Source: Gnetum montanum
Taxonomy: Eukaryota > Streptophyta > Gnetopsida > Gnetales > Gnetaceae
Direction of reading: 5' to 3'
Length of the DNA stretch: 64,000 nucleotides
Assembly: GCA_015680685.1 (NCBI GenBank)
Contig: MNCI01033529.1
Location: forward strand, 1,204,044-1,268,043
This document shows positions 47,545 through 58,900 of this stretch, piece by piece. Within the stretch, counting starts at the first letter, position 1; every line of letters starts with the position of its first letter. A model generated the notes under the pieces. That model saw nothing but the letters and a program-made list of their open reading frames with translations, was not told the origin of the DNA and did no database searches. A program made the position numbers and the translations under genes.

Positions 47545-48320
47545 TAAAACAAAACAGCCTTTAGCAAGCCATGCTTTATAAGAAATCTTCAATATGTCTT
47601 TTCCAAGTTTCTTTCCTTTTATCTTTCTAGAGTTCAATACTTCTCAAACCTTAACACATATCTTGAAGTGCCTAAGACTTATGCTAAACTAATATAACAT
47701 AAGCATTACGTAAAGAAAACTGGCTCTCTTTTGTTTTTGCATTTTTTTTATTTTCAAGCCATTTAGGAGTCACAAATAGGAGATAGCTGTTTGGATGAAG
47801 GATAATAGTAGACTTGGATTTGCAATCAGCAACACTAGTAGGATGAGACAAAGAATCATCAAGATCAACCATTTTGAGAGTTAAGTCATGTCCCAAAGAT
47901 TAACCTTTAGATTTATTCCTCCCTCTAATAGATGTACATTTAATTGAAAATAAAATGTGTTGTATGGAGCTACTTGCAACTTATGATTATCTCTAATAAT
48001 AAAAGGATATTGATTGAAACCCAAGTAAAAAGTGGAATCATGAAAATTAGAAATACATATTTGCCTTCTTGCTGTAATGACTTGAACACTTTCACAATGC
48101 TCAATGCTTACGGCCTTTCCAAGAACAACAATGAAACTAGAGCATCCATATATAGTTGCAAATTTGAGAGGTGCTAGTATGTAGATTATTCCACTATGGC
48201 AATTCAAAACCTTTACTAAAGATGCATCCATGTCAAAAGAGTGTTTCACTATTGATGCCTTATTACTTCAAAAAATGTCTTTCTCATCATCATAATAATT
48301 GTGGGTGGACCCATGATTGT
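47545..48320 (-). pseudogene. TBCCD1: TBCC domain-containing protein 1 (TBCCD1) C-terminal fragment, frameshifted
   Basis: A host gene fragment. On the minus strand 48249-47881 reads VKVLNCHSGIIYILAPLKFA, then ATIYGC, VSIEHCESVQVITARRQICI, FYLGFNQYPFIIRDNHKLQV and APYNTFY. These are the conserved blocks of the C-CAP/TBCC beta-helix in plant TBCCD1 proteins. After NLWD the frame shifts (47896-47881) and continues KMVDLDDSLSHPTSVAD and TPKWLENKKNAKTKESQFSL to a stop at 47684. Weaker homology follows to about 47545 (KAWLA, equivalent to the terminal KDWL). The family is linked to centrosome/basal-body positioning in animals and algae. The N-terminal half is not found. It is disabled by at least one frameshift and several stops; whether it was processed or genomic is undecided. 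Confidence 0.85.
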
Positions 48321-49358
48321 GAAAAGTGAAAATGGGTTGCGTATGTTGCAATGGTCTCTATGTCTTTTAAACTTTCAAAATGGTGGAAATTGTTTGAAAT
48401 TGTTATTACTTGTCTATTCCACTTGCTGCTAAAAGTAGAAATTTAGACCCAGGAAAATGTGGTTTTGTGGTTTCCTTATGCAAGTTAAACCAAGAGAAGT
48501 ATTTTCATGATAAATCACTACTATAATATTTTTTATCAAAAGAAAAAAAAAGAAAAAAAAACCCTCTCTAGTACTATATGCATCTCTTGCTTTTGAAATG
48601 CATAGAAATGAGATTTATTATGCAATGCAAATTCTTAAGTATTAACTTCAAATTTTTGTTTGCATCTTCTAAATTGCAACTGAACTTTGCTCTTATTAGT
48701 GCATACTTTAATGTTTTTTAATTTTATTTTTTTCCATCACGAAAGTACATTATTCCATATTGCATTTATTGGGGTGTTGCAATTCCAAAATAATTGTAAC
48801 ACAAGAACACCTCAAAATATATAGTCCATTGAGAACTTTGTAATTCAGTACTACCCATAATGCATTTATTTGTTGTATCATTTTTAGATTCTTTATCATC
48901 TTCACCATCTTAAAACAACACAGAACATATGATAAATAGAATCCCCTTTTAGTCATAAAGTCTGCTCCATTAAATGGCCAAAATGTGCCAACAGTTATTA
49001 ACCTCATTAGAACGCTTAAACAAATTTATGCAAGCCCCATTTTAAAAATACTAGCTAAATGTAACTATAACTAAGGCTTTTTATTGAACCTTTTTATAGT
49101 CAAAAATAGTAAATATTTTTGGAGGACAATTTCCATTCAATGTAAGGTTCAGTGATATAAAAACTTCATTCCGAAAAAAAAAAACTATACAAGTGAAGCC
49201 ATAGTATAAGCTACTTAATAGAAGGGAAGAGAGTGGTCAAAGTGACCCTCTTAGGAATCCTCTCTTCTTGGATTTTATCATACTCAATTTTTGATGTAAC
49301 CCAAGCTTTCTTCTCTTTTTCTTGTTTTATTAGTGTTCCCACTTCTTCAACTCCCATG
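48321..49358. other. Unassigned; contains a 31-bp match to 1796 and a coherent short frame
   Basis: 48962-48992 matches 1796-1826 almost exactly. On the minus strand 49360-49220 stays open (MGVEEVGTLIKQEKEKKAWV and on, ending LTTLFPSIK). Across the element D insertion this frame joins an open stretch at 54560-54502. Neither product is recognised. An A/T tract lies at 48540-48560. Confidence 0.4.
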
Positions 49359-49363
49359 TTATT
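49359..49363 (+). repeat. Target-site duplication, left copy of element D (TTATT)
   Basis: TTATT precedes the LTR start. The right copy reads TTATC (54497-54501), 4 of 5 identical. Confidence 0.75.
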
Positions 49364-49633
49364 TGTGGAAATCTAGATCAATTTTTAAGGTTTGTTTACA
49401 ACTGTAATTCTTAGTGGTAGTTTCCCAATTTAATGGGATTTGTTGTCATCACAAATATAGCTTTTTTTGGTAAATTTCCTAATTTTATGGTGATTTTTTT
49501 CTCCCCATAATCAGGGATTTCTAATTATTCCTTCTAAAAATAGTGTCCATATTCGTGTATAAAAAGGGCTCATTCTAACACTCAAAAATCAGGGAATAAA
49601 AATTTAGTTTCTCTACTTTTTTGAATAACTACA
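49364..49633 (+). mobile_element. 5' LTR of element D, 270 bp
   Basis: It starts TGTGGAAATC and ends ATAACTACA. The TATA box is in CGTGTATAAAAAGGGCTC (49554-49572). It matches 54227-54496. Confidence 0.93.
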
Positions 49634-49650
49634 TAGTATTAGAGTATTTC
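49634..49650 (+). other. Primer-binding site of element D
   Basis: TAGTATTAGAGT adjoins the LTR. Against TGGTATCAGAGC it has three changes (G to A and two C to T), all transitions. Initiator-methionine tRNA type, standard for copia. Confidence 0.85.
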
Positions 49651-49729
49651 CTAAAAAATTCTATTCTCAACCATTCAGTCCTCTCCTATTCAGCTCTCTT
49701 TCATTCATCTCATTTTCTTCTCCTTTAGT

Positions 49730-50885
49730 GATGGTGAATTTTTCCTTCTCACCAACAACATCAAACCTATGCTCATCGCCAGGGACGTTAAATTTTCTTT
49801 CCCTCTCTCTTCCAATGAAAGTAGATGTTAGCTCTCATTCTCCTATGATAGTGGTTTTTTTCTTGCCTTGTTATATCCTATTCCATCCTCATGGCTACAT
49901 TCATAATAGCATCAAATGTCACCTCCACTCATAATGGCAACCTAATTCTAAGCACTTATGATGGTTCAGAAAATTTTGCTATCCTCATCATGGGTCACAA
50001 GCTAAATGGATAGAATTATCTTCAATGGTCCCATTCAGTTATGATGTTCATATGTGGCAAGGGAAAAGATGACTATCTCACTGGAGTAGCTACTCAATAG
50101 ACAAAGAAAGATCCAAAGTACCAGAGTTGGAAGGTTGAAAATAACATGGTTATGTCTTGGTTGATCAACTCGATGAAAAATGACATCAGAGAAGATTTCA
50201 TGCTCTATGAAAGTCCAAGAGATCTAGGAGAATGCAAGAGAAAGCTACTTTGATAAAGAAGACATCGTGGAGGTGTTTGAGATAGAAGGGATTCTTCATG
50301 ACTTATGCCAAGGAGACTTGTCTGTTACTCAATATTTCAGTTAGTTAAATCGATATTGGAAACAATTAGATATATTTGAGATGATAAAATGGGATTGTCC
50401 AAATGATTCCAACTGGAATAAAAATATCATTGAAAAGAAACAGATTTACAAGTTTCCTCTAGGTTTAAACAAAAACCTAGACAAAGTTCGTGGGCATGTT
50501 TTAGCAATCAAACCACTACCAAGTCTCTATGAGGTTGCCTCTAAAGTATGATGACAAGAAAGCAGGAAGAAATTTATGCTACATTTAAACCATCCAACCA
50601 ACAAAGGTTTGAATTTAGTTGCACAAGGTTCCAATTCCCAAACAAAGAAAGGGTGGCCCTAGTGTGATCATTATCAGAAGCCTATTAATACTAGAGAAAC
50701 TTGCTAGCAAAGCCATGGGAGACCTATTGATTGGAAACCATCATGCTTCTGATCTAAGAAAGAAAGCAAGGGTAATAGTGTAGCAATGGAAGAAAGGCCT
50801 CAATCTCCTTCAAAATCATTAGGACACCCCTTTAGTAAGGAAAAAATGGAAGTACTGTAGAAGTTGTTCACTTAGCAAATGCATG
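49730..50885 (+). pseudogene. Gag remnant of element D
   Basis: Typical plant copia gag blocks: KLNG*NYLQWSHSVMMFICG (about 50010), GKGKDDYLTGVA and a KYQSWKVENNMVMSWLINSM stretch (50120-50175), then a region equivalent to the L....ARE..L..SIFDYY.RL core in shifted frames. A knuckle is not clearly readable. At least five stops or shifts. Confidence 0.82.
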
Positions 50886-50889
50886 GCAC

Positions 50890-53800
50890 TTCTAATTGGC
50901 TCAAAAAGGTAACTTTCTTAATGCTCTAAAATTTCAAAAGGATGATAAGTTAAGCACTTGGATTGTTGACTCCATAGTATCAGATCACATGATTGAAGAT
51001 TCTACAATTGTCCAAGACTACACACCATGCACTAAGAAGCATACTATTCGTATTATCAATGGTTCTCTATCTAAGGTATTCGGTATAGGTTCTGTTGTAT
51101 TACCTAGGGGGTTAACCCTCAAATCCATTCTCTTAGTCCCTAACTTAACTTCCAATTTGTTATCCATTGGTAAACTCACATAGGATATGAATTCTATTGC
51201 TAAATTTCTTCCCAATCATTATGTTTTCTAGGATTTGACTTTGGGATAGATGATTGGCAGTGCTGAGATGTGTGTGGGACTCTATATCTTCAGAGAAGGT
51301 AACCAACTTGAGAGACAATCTCCACATACAGTCAATGAGAAATAATATTTTTTTGTATTTAAGTCAAATAAGGAAAATGAAATTCTACTATGGCATTATA
51401 CACTAGGTCATCCTAGTTTCTTGTATCTCAAAATAATTTTTCCATCATTATTCAATAAAAATTTAGATGTTCTTCATTGTGAAATTTGTCAGCTTTCAAA
51501 ACATGTTCGTAACTCTTCTCCAATACAACCATACAAAGAATATCATCCCTTTTCTATGATTCATAGTGATGCTTTGGGTTCATCAAAAATAAAGAATGTG
51601 ACAAGGGCAAGATGGTTTGTATCCTTTGTTGATGATCATACAAGAGTCACTTGGATATTTCTAATGAAGGAAAAATTTGAAGTTAGCAAAATCTTTAAAA
51701 AGTTCATGAACATGATTTAGACACAATTTAAAACAAAAATCCAAATCTTGAGAACCAACAAAGAAAAAGAATATTTTAACTCTATTCTTGGGAATTTTCT
51801 ATTTAAAGAGGGAATTTTCCATCAAAGATCTTGTATCGATACCCCACAACAAAATGGGATAGCTAAAAGGAAATACAGGCATTTATTGGAAGTTGCTCAA
51901 GCCATCCTACTTTCCTCTCAAGTTCAAAATTTATTTTGGGGAGAAGCAGTTCTTATTGTTGCATATCTCATCAATCGAATGCCATCACGATTCTTAAATT
52001 CCACAATCCTTGTCAAGTCATTTTGAAAGCTTTTCTAACAACCTGACTCATCTCATTAATCCCTTTCAAAGTATTTGGTTGTACAATTTTTGTTCATATT
52101 CCCCAATAATTTTGTAGCAAACTTGATCCCAAGGCCACCAAATGTGTCTTCCTAGGATATTCACCAAATCAAAAGGCGTATAAGTGCTACTATCCTAGTA
52201 CAAAATGATTTTACCACTCAATGGATGTCACATTCATGGAAACATAGCCTTATTATCTCAAAACTGACACTCACAGGGAGAGTAAAAATTAGGAATATAT
52301 TTTTTGGAATCTAAAACCAAATCCTTCTTTTGTAAAGACACTCACTCAATCCAACCTAAGGCCAAATCTCAGTCCACTAATGAGTCCTCATGAGACTATA
52401 AACAAAGGGCTAATTATGTACTTAAGAAGGAAACCAACTCAAAAGGATATGGAAGAATAATTCTACCCAAGCATTGTTCATGAAAATGTGTCAGATTCAA
52501 TCCAAAATGACTCACATCTAGGTAATACTAATTCAATTCCTAATTCTGATGAACTTTTGGATTTACCAATCACATTAAGAAAAGGGGTAACGTCATCTAC
52601 AAAACACCCAATACAAAACTTTGTTTCTTACAAAAAGTTATCACCTGGATATCATGCATTTACTATGAGTCTTATAGATATTCAAATTCCTAGTAATATT
52701 CAAGAGGCTGTTCAAAGACCAGAGTGGAAATCAATGGTGGATGATGAAATCAATGCTCTAATGAAGAATGGAACGTGGGATTTAGTCAAGCTACCAAAAG
52801 AAAAAAATACTGTCAGAAGTAAATGGATCTTCATAATTAAATACAAGGTAGATGGAAGTATTGAAAGACACAAAGCTTGCCTTATGGCCAAGGGCTTTAC
52901 AAAATCTTATGGAATTGATTACGAGGAAACTTTCACAGTAGTTGTCAAATTAAATACCATCTGAGTCCTTCTATCCTTTGCTGCTAATCTTTATTGGCCT
53001 CTACACCAATTGGATGTCAAAAATGCATTCTTGAATGGAGATCTTGAAGAGAAATTTTACATGGACATTCCACTAGGTATCAAGTCTATAGAAAATGTCA
53101 ACTAAGTATGCAAACTAAAAAAATCTCTTTATGATCTTAAACAATCTCCACATGCATGGTTTGATCAATTTGCAAAGACTATAAAGAGACACGACTATTC
53201 ACAATGCCAAACAGATCATACTATCTTTGTCAAGCACTCTTCTGAAGGTAGAACATCCATCATTATTGCCTATGTTGATCATTGTGATTGGGAATGATGA
53301 AAGAGAAATAGCCAACTTGAAGAACTTCCTTGCACAAGAATTTGAGATTAAGGACTTGGAACATCTTAGATATTTCTTTGGAATGGAACTAGGAAGATCA
53401 AAAATGGGAATTTTAGTCTCACAACATAAATATGTTCTACACTTACTCAAGGAAATTGGAATGCTTGGATGTAAACCAACTAACATTCTAATAGACAACA
53501 AGTCAGATTTAGATGAATAAGGTCCACTAGTGGACAAAGGGAGGTATCAGAGGCTTGTTGAAAAACTTCTTTATCTTTCTCATACTAGACCTGATATTGC
53601 TTTCTCAGTTAGTATTGTTAGTCAATTCATGAACAACCCAACTAAAGAACACATGAGCAAATTTTTTCAAATTCTAAGGTATCTAAAAGGTGACCTTGGT
53701 GAAGGTATTTACTTCAAGAAGACCTTAAGTAGCAATATCAAGATATTTACAGATGCTAACAAGGTAGGCTCCAAGACTGATAGAAGATCAACATTAGGAT

Positions 53801-54185
53801 ACTGTACCTTTATCTTTGGAAATCTCATCACTTGGAGGAGCAAGGAACAATCTGTAGTAGCCCATAGCAACATTGAGGTAGAATTCAAAGCTATGGTGCA
53901 AGGGATATATGAAGGAATATGGCTAAAGAGACTATTGTATGAGCTCAAAATCCAAATTATAGATTCCATCAGATTATTGTGCAACAATCAAGTAGCTATT
54001 AGCATAGCAAAGAACCTAGTACATCATGATCGAAAAAAGCATGTGGAGATAGATAGCTAACATCTTACCATCAAAGAAAATATAGAAGAGGGGATGATCT
54101 CAATTGATTATGTTCCTATCACAAATCAAATAGTTGACATCCTAACCAAGGCTCTTCCTAGAACTACCTTTGGAGAACTTTGATC
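50890..54185 (+). pseudogene. Pol remnant of element D (protease-integrase-RT-RNase H)
   Basis: Protease: TWIVDSIVSDHM (50958), active site DSGA changed to DSIV. Integrase: LLWHYTLGHPS (51384) and LHCEICQLSKH complete the HHCC finger; HSDALG and VDDHTRVTWIFLMK are present, but LRTNKEKEYFN replaces LRTDNG.EY and NGIAKRKYRHLLE has lysine at the catalytic glutamate. RT: WKSMVDDEINALMKNGTWDL (52725), SKWIFIIKYKVDGSIERHKA, HQLDVKNAFLNGDL, LYDLKQSPHAWF and AYVDHCDW, where YVDD has become YVDH. RNase H: DRRSTLGYCTF (53780) and NLITWRSKEQSVVAHS. The end TNQIVDILTKALPRTTF (54125) is canonical. Frames are open for up to 176 codons but not continuous. Confidence 0.92.
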
Positions 54186-54215
54186 CAAGCTTGGTCATAA
54201 CATCTACAACCCAAC

Positions 54216-54226
54216 TTGAGGGGGAG
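54216..54226 (+). other. Polypurine tract of element D
   Basis: TTGAGGGGGAG immediately precedes the LTR start TGTGAAAATC, the standard copia arrangement. Confidence 0.9.
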
Positions 54227-54496
54227 TGTGAAAATCCAGATCAATTTTTAAGGGTTTTTTACAACTGTAATTCTTAGTGGTAGTTTCCTAATTTAATGGA
54301 ATTTTTTGTCATCCAAGATCTAGCTTTTTTTGGCAAATTTCTTGAGTTTATGGTGATTTATTTTTCTCCATAATAAGGAATTTCTGATTATTCCTTCTAA
54401 AAATAGTGTTCATATTCATGTATAAAAAGGGCTCATTATAAAATTCAAAAATTAGGGAATAAAAATTCAATTTCTCTACTTATCTAAATGACTACA
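54227..54496 (+). mobile_element. 3' LTR of element D, 270 bp
   Basis: It starts TGTGAAAATC and ends ATGACTACA. It keeps CATGTATAAAAAGGGCTC. Same length as the 5' LTR with no indels needed. Confidence 0.93.
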
Positions 54497-54501
54497 TTAT
54501 C
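54497..54501 (+). repeat. Target-site duplication, right copy of element D (TTATC)
   Basis: TTATC follows the LTR. The left copy is TTATT at 49359-49363. Confidence 0.75.
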
Positions 54502-55308
54502 CTTTGCAGCATTATTTTTGGAAATTATCTCCTATTTTTCAATTAGCTTCTCTATTTTAATTTCAATACTTAAAAGCTTTATCTTCAGCCTTGTTGTTAG
54601 TGCAAGAAAAATGTATAGGAACTATCTTTTAGATTTCTGTGGAATCATCGTTTACTAAAACTACTCTAGCTTCTACACCTCCGAAGTTACAAGAATCATC
54701 AAAGTATAATTCCCACTTGCTCTTATCTTGAGATCTATCATTTTCCAAGTTATAAACTTCTTGAAGTATGCAAATTTTGCAATCAAAAGAGCTTGTTTCA
54801 TCAAATTTATTCTTCCCATTTGAAGTAATGTTTTCAATTATCAAAGGTTCACTATATATGTATATTTGATTTGGTTCCTCTTTCCAAGGTAGCCACATAT
54901 GTGAGTAATCTGTTGATATGTAAACTAAGAAATTTTTGGTCCAACTTCTACTTAACAAAAGGCTATATGAATATGGTATGTTTTCCACTTGAATAGTTAC
55001 TCTACTTTTTATATAGGGTTTAGTAGCACTTTCTAATAGAACATTGGGCAGTTGACTCTACAATCTTAACTTTACTTTTGTCTACTTGAAAAATTTTTCT
55101 ATTGGATTTTTAAGGAATCAAACCAAGCTTTTTGCATATAGATAATGGCATAATGGTAGATGTAGCTCTAGAATTAGCCAAATAGTTGTGTAGATATTTG
55201 TCCTTTTACTTCATTGTGAAAAGAAAAGGAGGAGCTTTTTTATCAAGAGTACAATCATAGCTAGTTTTTTTGTCTTATCAATGTTAGACACATAGCTTAA
55301 CTCTGACT
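54502..55308 (-). pseudogene. Element E protease and RNase H remnant
   Basis: Minus strand from 55308. The protease region reads LANSRATSTIMPLSICKKLG at about 55185-55120, equivalent to DTGAS.NVMPLSI.KKLGL, with the active site changed to NSRA. Its C-terminal end is YSYSLLLSRSWTKNF and HMWLPWKEEPNQI (54960-54870). About 100 codons later, with no RT between, comes KWELYFDDSCNFGGVEARVV (54700-54640; consensus W.LYFDGS....GAG.GVV) and CTNNKAEDKAF (CTNNEAEYEAL), an RNase H of the Tat-element type. Either the RT was deleted or this lineage places an RNase H before RT. It connects upstream to gag at 61893-63404 once the LARD is removed. Confidence 0.78.
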
Positions 55309-55313
55309 CTCCA
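55309..55313 (+). repeat. Target-site duplication CTCCA, left copy of the LARD
   Basis: CTCCA precedes TGTTACAATG and is repeated exactly at 61888-61892. Confidence 0.88.
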
Positions 55314-55895
55314 TGTTACAATGTTGGCCCGATGTTGTTTGGAACCCCAAGAAATTCACTAAGATCCAATGGATCTAGGGTGGAAGACCTATGGAATATG
55401 CCTCTAACAAGCAAGCATCCCAAGAAAGAGTGCAAGTAGCAACATAGCTTCTTAATACATGTATGGGAATGCACCTCAAGGAGGATAACTAACTCCAAAT
55501 GAGAACCATGCAAACAAGCACACAAGAAACCCTATAGAAAACATCAATGGAAGGGGAAATGATACATCTACAACGGATGGTGCCTCACCTCTAGATCCCT
55601 CATGATCTAGTACAAGGTGTGGCTTGGAACCCCTCAAAAACTATCCAACCCTAGCTACCTACATATCTACGACCATCATAGAATCAGGGTCATGTAGTTC
55701 TCCATGTGAGGGTAGTATGAAGAGAATTTAGAGAGAGTTGCATCAGGAGGGTGTCCTATTGCTAACTTGGTACTGCTAAGCCAAGATGGATTTTTCTAAC
55801 ACTTGAGAGCCACCCAACGGCACCTCAGAGTGTTCCATGATACCCAAACCATGAGGAGAGCCTAGGAGAACCACCACCCTAGGACATCTCTCACA
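55314..55895 (-). mobile_element. 3' LTR of the LARD, 582 bp
   Basis: Minus-strand polarity: starts TGTGAGAGATG at 55895, ends ATTGTAACA at 55314. It matches 61306-61887 over its full length. Confidence 0.9.
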
Positions 55896-55906
55896 ATCCT
55901 CCCCTA
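55896..55906 (-). other. Polypurine tract of the LARD
   Basis: The minus strand reads AGGGGAGGAT immediately before the LTR start TGTGAGAG, fixing the element's orientation. Confidence 0.85.
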
Positions 55907-58900
55907 CAAGAAAGAAGCAACGTCCTTGGAGCAAAGCTTAGGATGACTTCGAGAGTACACTTTAAGTATGGGTTTCGAACTCCATCAACTTCGAGGAATC
56001 CTCCAACTCAACTAACATCAAGCTTGAAAGAAGATACCAAACCCAGCACCTGATACATCCTTCCATCTAATGCCTTGCATGAAATGCAAAGGGCACTTGT
56101 AGGAGTTCCCAAAGACTTTCCCAACTCTATGACAAGTAGAAGTAGTCCAACCCAAAGGGCCAACATCTCTAAGGCATCCCTTAGATCCATTTCTTATGAG
56201 GTCTAGAGACTTACCTTTTTGTGTAGACCCATACCTATGCAAGAAGATAGCTCTTCTTCCACAAGTCCAGCCAAGTTCCTTTGTGAATTGCATCTCAGTA
56301 CCCATTGAACTTGAGGGCTCACAAGGGCCACTACCCATGGTGATGGACTTGGGAACATAAAATTGAAAGGGAGAACATGCACCGAAATCACCATGTCTCT
56401 GTAAGTAACTCATGCTTGCCAAAACTCCACATTCTGCTACTCACATCTAGACCCATGGGGTCTCACTAGTGTAACCATCTAAGCACAAAATCCATGCATA
56501 TGTATCATGAACATTTTTTCCCATCATGTCTATTTAGGCTAGTATGAATGGAGTCGAGCATGTTCTCCCTTCAAAACAAGGTACAAGGGCATATCTTTTG
56601 ATCTTAACCTTGCCATTCACATACACACCAACATTGCATTCCTCATTTCACCATCCAACTTTATTCCATTTTTGTAGCCAAAAGAGAAGATCCAAAATTT
56701 GTTTGGAAGGCTTTCCTAGGAGGCTACCATAGCATCCAAACCCAATCTATCATCAACACCCTTTGTGATTGTTCAACATTGAGTATGCCTACTTGAATGT
56801 TACGACAAATGGAGGATATGTTGGGTATCGAACCCCAAGACTATCCTCCATAGACAAGTCTCATCTAAACCACTATCACATCATTGCTTGCAACCATAAT
56901 GTCCCATTCATGGAAAAGGTTTAATCGCACTTGCAACTTACAAGCTATCCTTCCCACTTTGAGATATGGAAAAAGCACCATTTTCTAAGCACATGGTCTA
57001 GGAAAGAATATAGAGTCACTTCTGAGGGTAACCATGATCATGAATTCTCCAAGGAACATCTAGGTTCCCAAAATTTGAATTTTCTTGCCATGTCAGGAAT
57101 GACCGTGACTCCTGATCAACACCTTTCATTAGATTTTTGAACTTGAAGGAAGGATCCTCTTTGGGAGGTTTCTTCCATAGGAAAGTATAGCAGCCTAGTT
57201 GCACCTTACCCATGACACACACCAACGTAGTCCACATAGCCAATAGAACTGTATCGTCAAACATTTACCAATTGAGGGAAGACATGGATTTACAAGTCTT
57301 GCCTAGATTCGATTCCAACTTAAGAATAACTCAAGAAGTGAAAGAGTTCATCCCCTAAAAATTATCAAGAGGGATTTTTGTTTCATTTTGGAAGGTCTAG
57401 ATTTTTTGTTTCATGCATCCTAGTCCAACTTGTTTACAACAATTGTGGTGCACAAGGCTACACCACTACCTATTATGATTTGGTCCAAACAACAAATGCA
57501 AGTCAACAAGAACTTTTTTCCCATAATAGGACTAGGTCCTCAAGATATTTTTACAAAGAATGGGCTTCACCAACGTGAACTACAAACTCTAAACAATACA
57601 TGATTCATCCCTAAAGGATTTACAATAAGGGTGGTCTACTAGAGAACCCCAACAAGGAAGTTCCTTTGGAGCCCCAAAAGCTGAGAGAGAGTACATAAGA
57701 TCATGCCTTGCGTACAATAAGGGAGATATATACATTTAGGCTACATCAAAAACATGGCCTCACAAAGGAGGTTCCATTAATTTCACTAGGGTAACAACAT
57801 TCTATCTCTAAAAACAAGTCCCAAGTGTTCACGAACATGGGACCACTGCTAGGAACAAGTCCCAAACATCAACTACTTCTAGATCACAACTAGGGAACAA
57901 CTATCTCGATACCACCTACCTTATTATTTTAGGAACTGAAGATCACATCCATCAGAATGAAGAATGACCCCTCATAGGATTAGAAAATCACCAAGTAATA
58001 TAGTACTCAGCCCTACTATCCCACAAGAGAGGTTAGGACACTAACATGAATTAACAATATACCAAAGAAATGGGAAAATACATTAGGGAGAGATAGTGTG
58101 ATACATTAGTGTATACAAGGAACAGGGTACATGGAGGAGATTTGGCAAGACACCATAGCCTACTAGGCATAATGAGTCCCAAGTCATGAAATCAGACCAT
58201 AGTCAACAAAAGCACCAATAAGTCCCAAGCCATGAGAGCACATCATAGTCCTCAGAAGCACCACAAGCAACCAATCACAAGAGCACACCATCATCCATGA
58301 AGCACCAGATGTCCCCAATCATGAGAGCATAGGCTAAAGTGTTTTCAAGCACATCCAAGCCCACCAAGCAAGGCCACCAAGAGAACTCACAATTTCTATA
58401 ACTATAACATCATTTATTCAAGGATGGACCACCATCCCAATGTTTACAAAACTACTCCACAATAACATCCAAACATGGAAGAGAGAGTTTAGGTGCCAAT
58501 ACCTAGAACTTAACTCTACTCCACAGCTAGACATTGCAGCATCACCTTGATTTGAATTTTAGTCTACCATTGAAATTCACATGGCCACCGTGAACCACCT
58601 GCTATCAAGATGAAGCACATCAAACCAATTTGTTTTTATTTCAAGCTACATACCACCATCGATCACCTATGGATAAGATTTCTACCAGTCTAGGAAGCCA
58701 AGGGGAAGTGTTTCCAAGACTTTTCTTGTCTCAAGAGCATTCACCAAAGGACACACCATCAAGGCATGCCAATATCACCAAGAAAACAAGGCACAAGTTC
58801 AAGAACACCTTGGGCAAGAACATGCCCTAGCCTACTCATTACAACATCATATCTAAACAAAGAGAATTTTCCATGGGGTTTTCAATAGAATTATACATCA

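Larger units (their letters stand above)
49364..54496 (+). mobile_element. Complete Ty1/copia retrotransposon, element D (5.1 kb)
   Basis: LTRs of exactly 270 bp, initiator-Met primer site, gag, protease, integrase, RT, RNase H in copia order, polypurine tract and near-perfect target duplication. By-eye comparison of the LTRs gives about 33 differences in 270 (about 88% identity), so it is an old insertion. Its frames are nonetheless the longest in the window. It inserted into element E or a sequence joined to it. Confidence 0.93.

Noticed and set aside
47944-48177. Plus-strand open frame of 77 codons.
   Set aside because: It is antisense to the TBCCD1 fragment, whose conserved blocks are on the minus strand.
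56018-56422. 134-codon minus-strand frame in the LARD, the longest there.
   Set aside because: It overlaps two other frames in the same strand region, has no known motif, and lies in a C-rich interior that lowers stop frequency.
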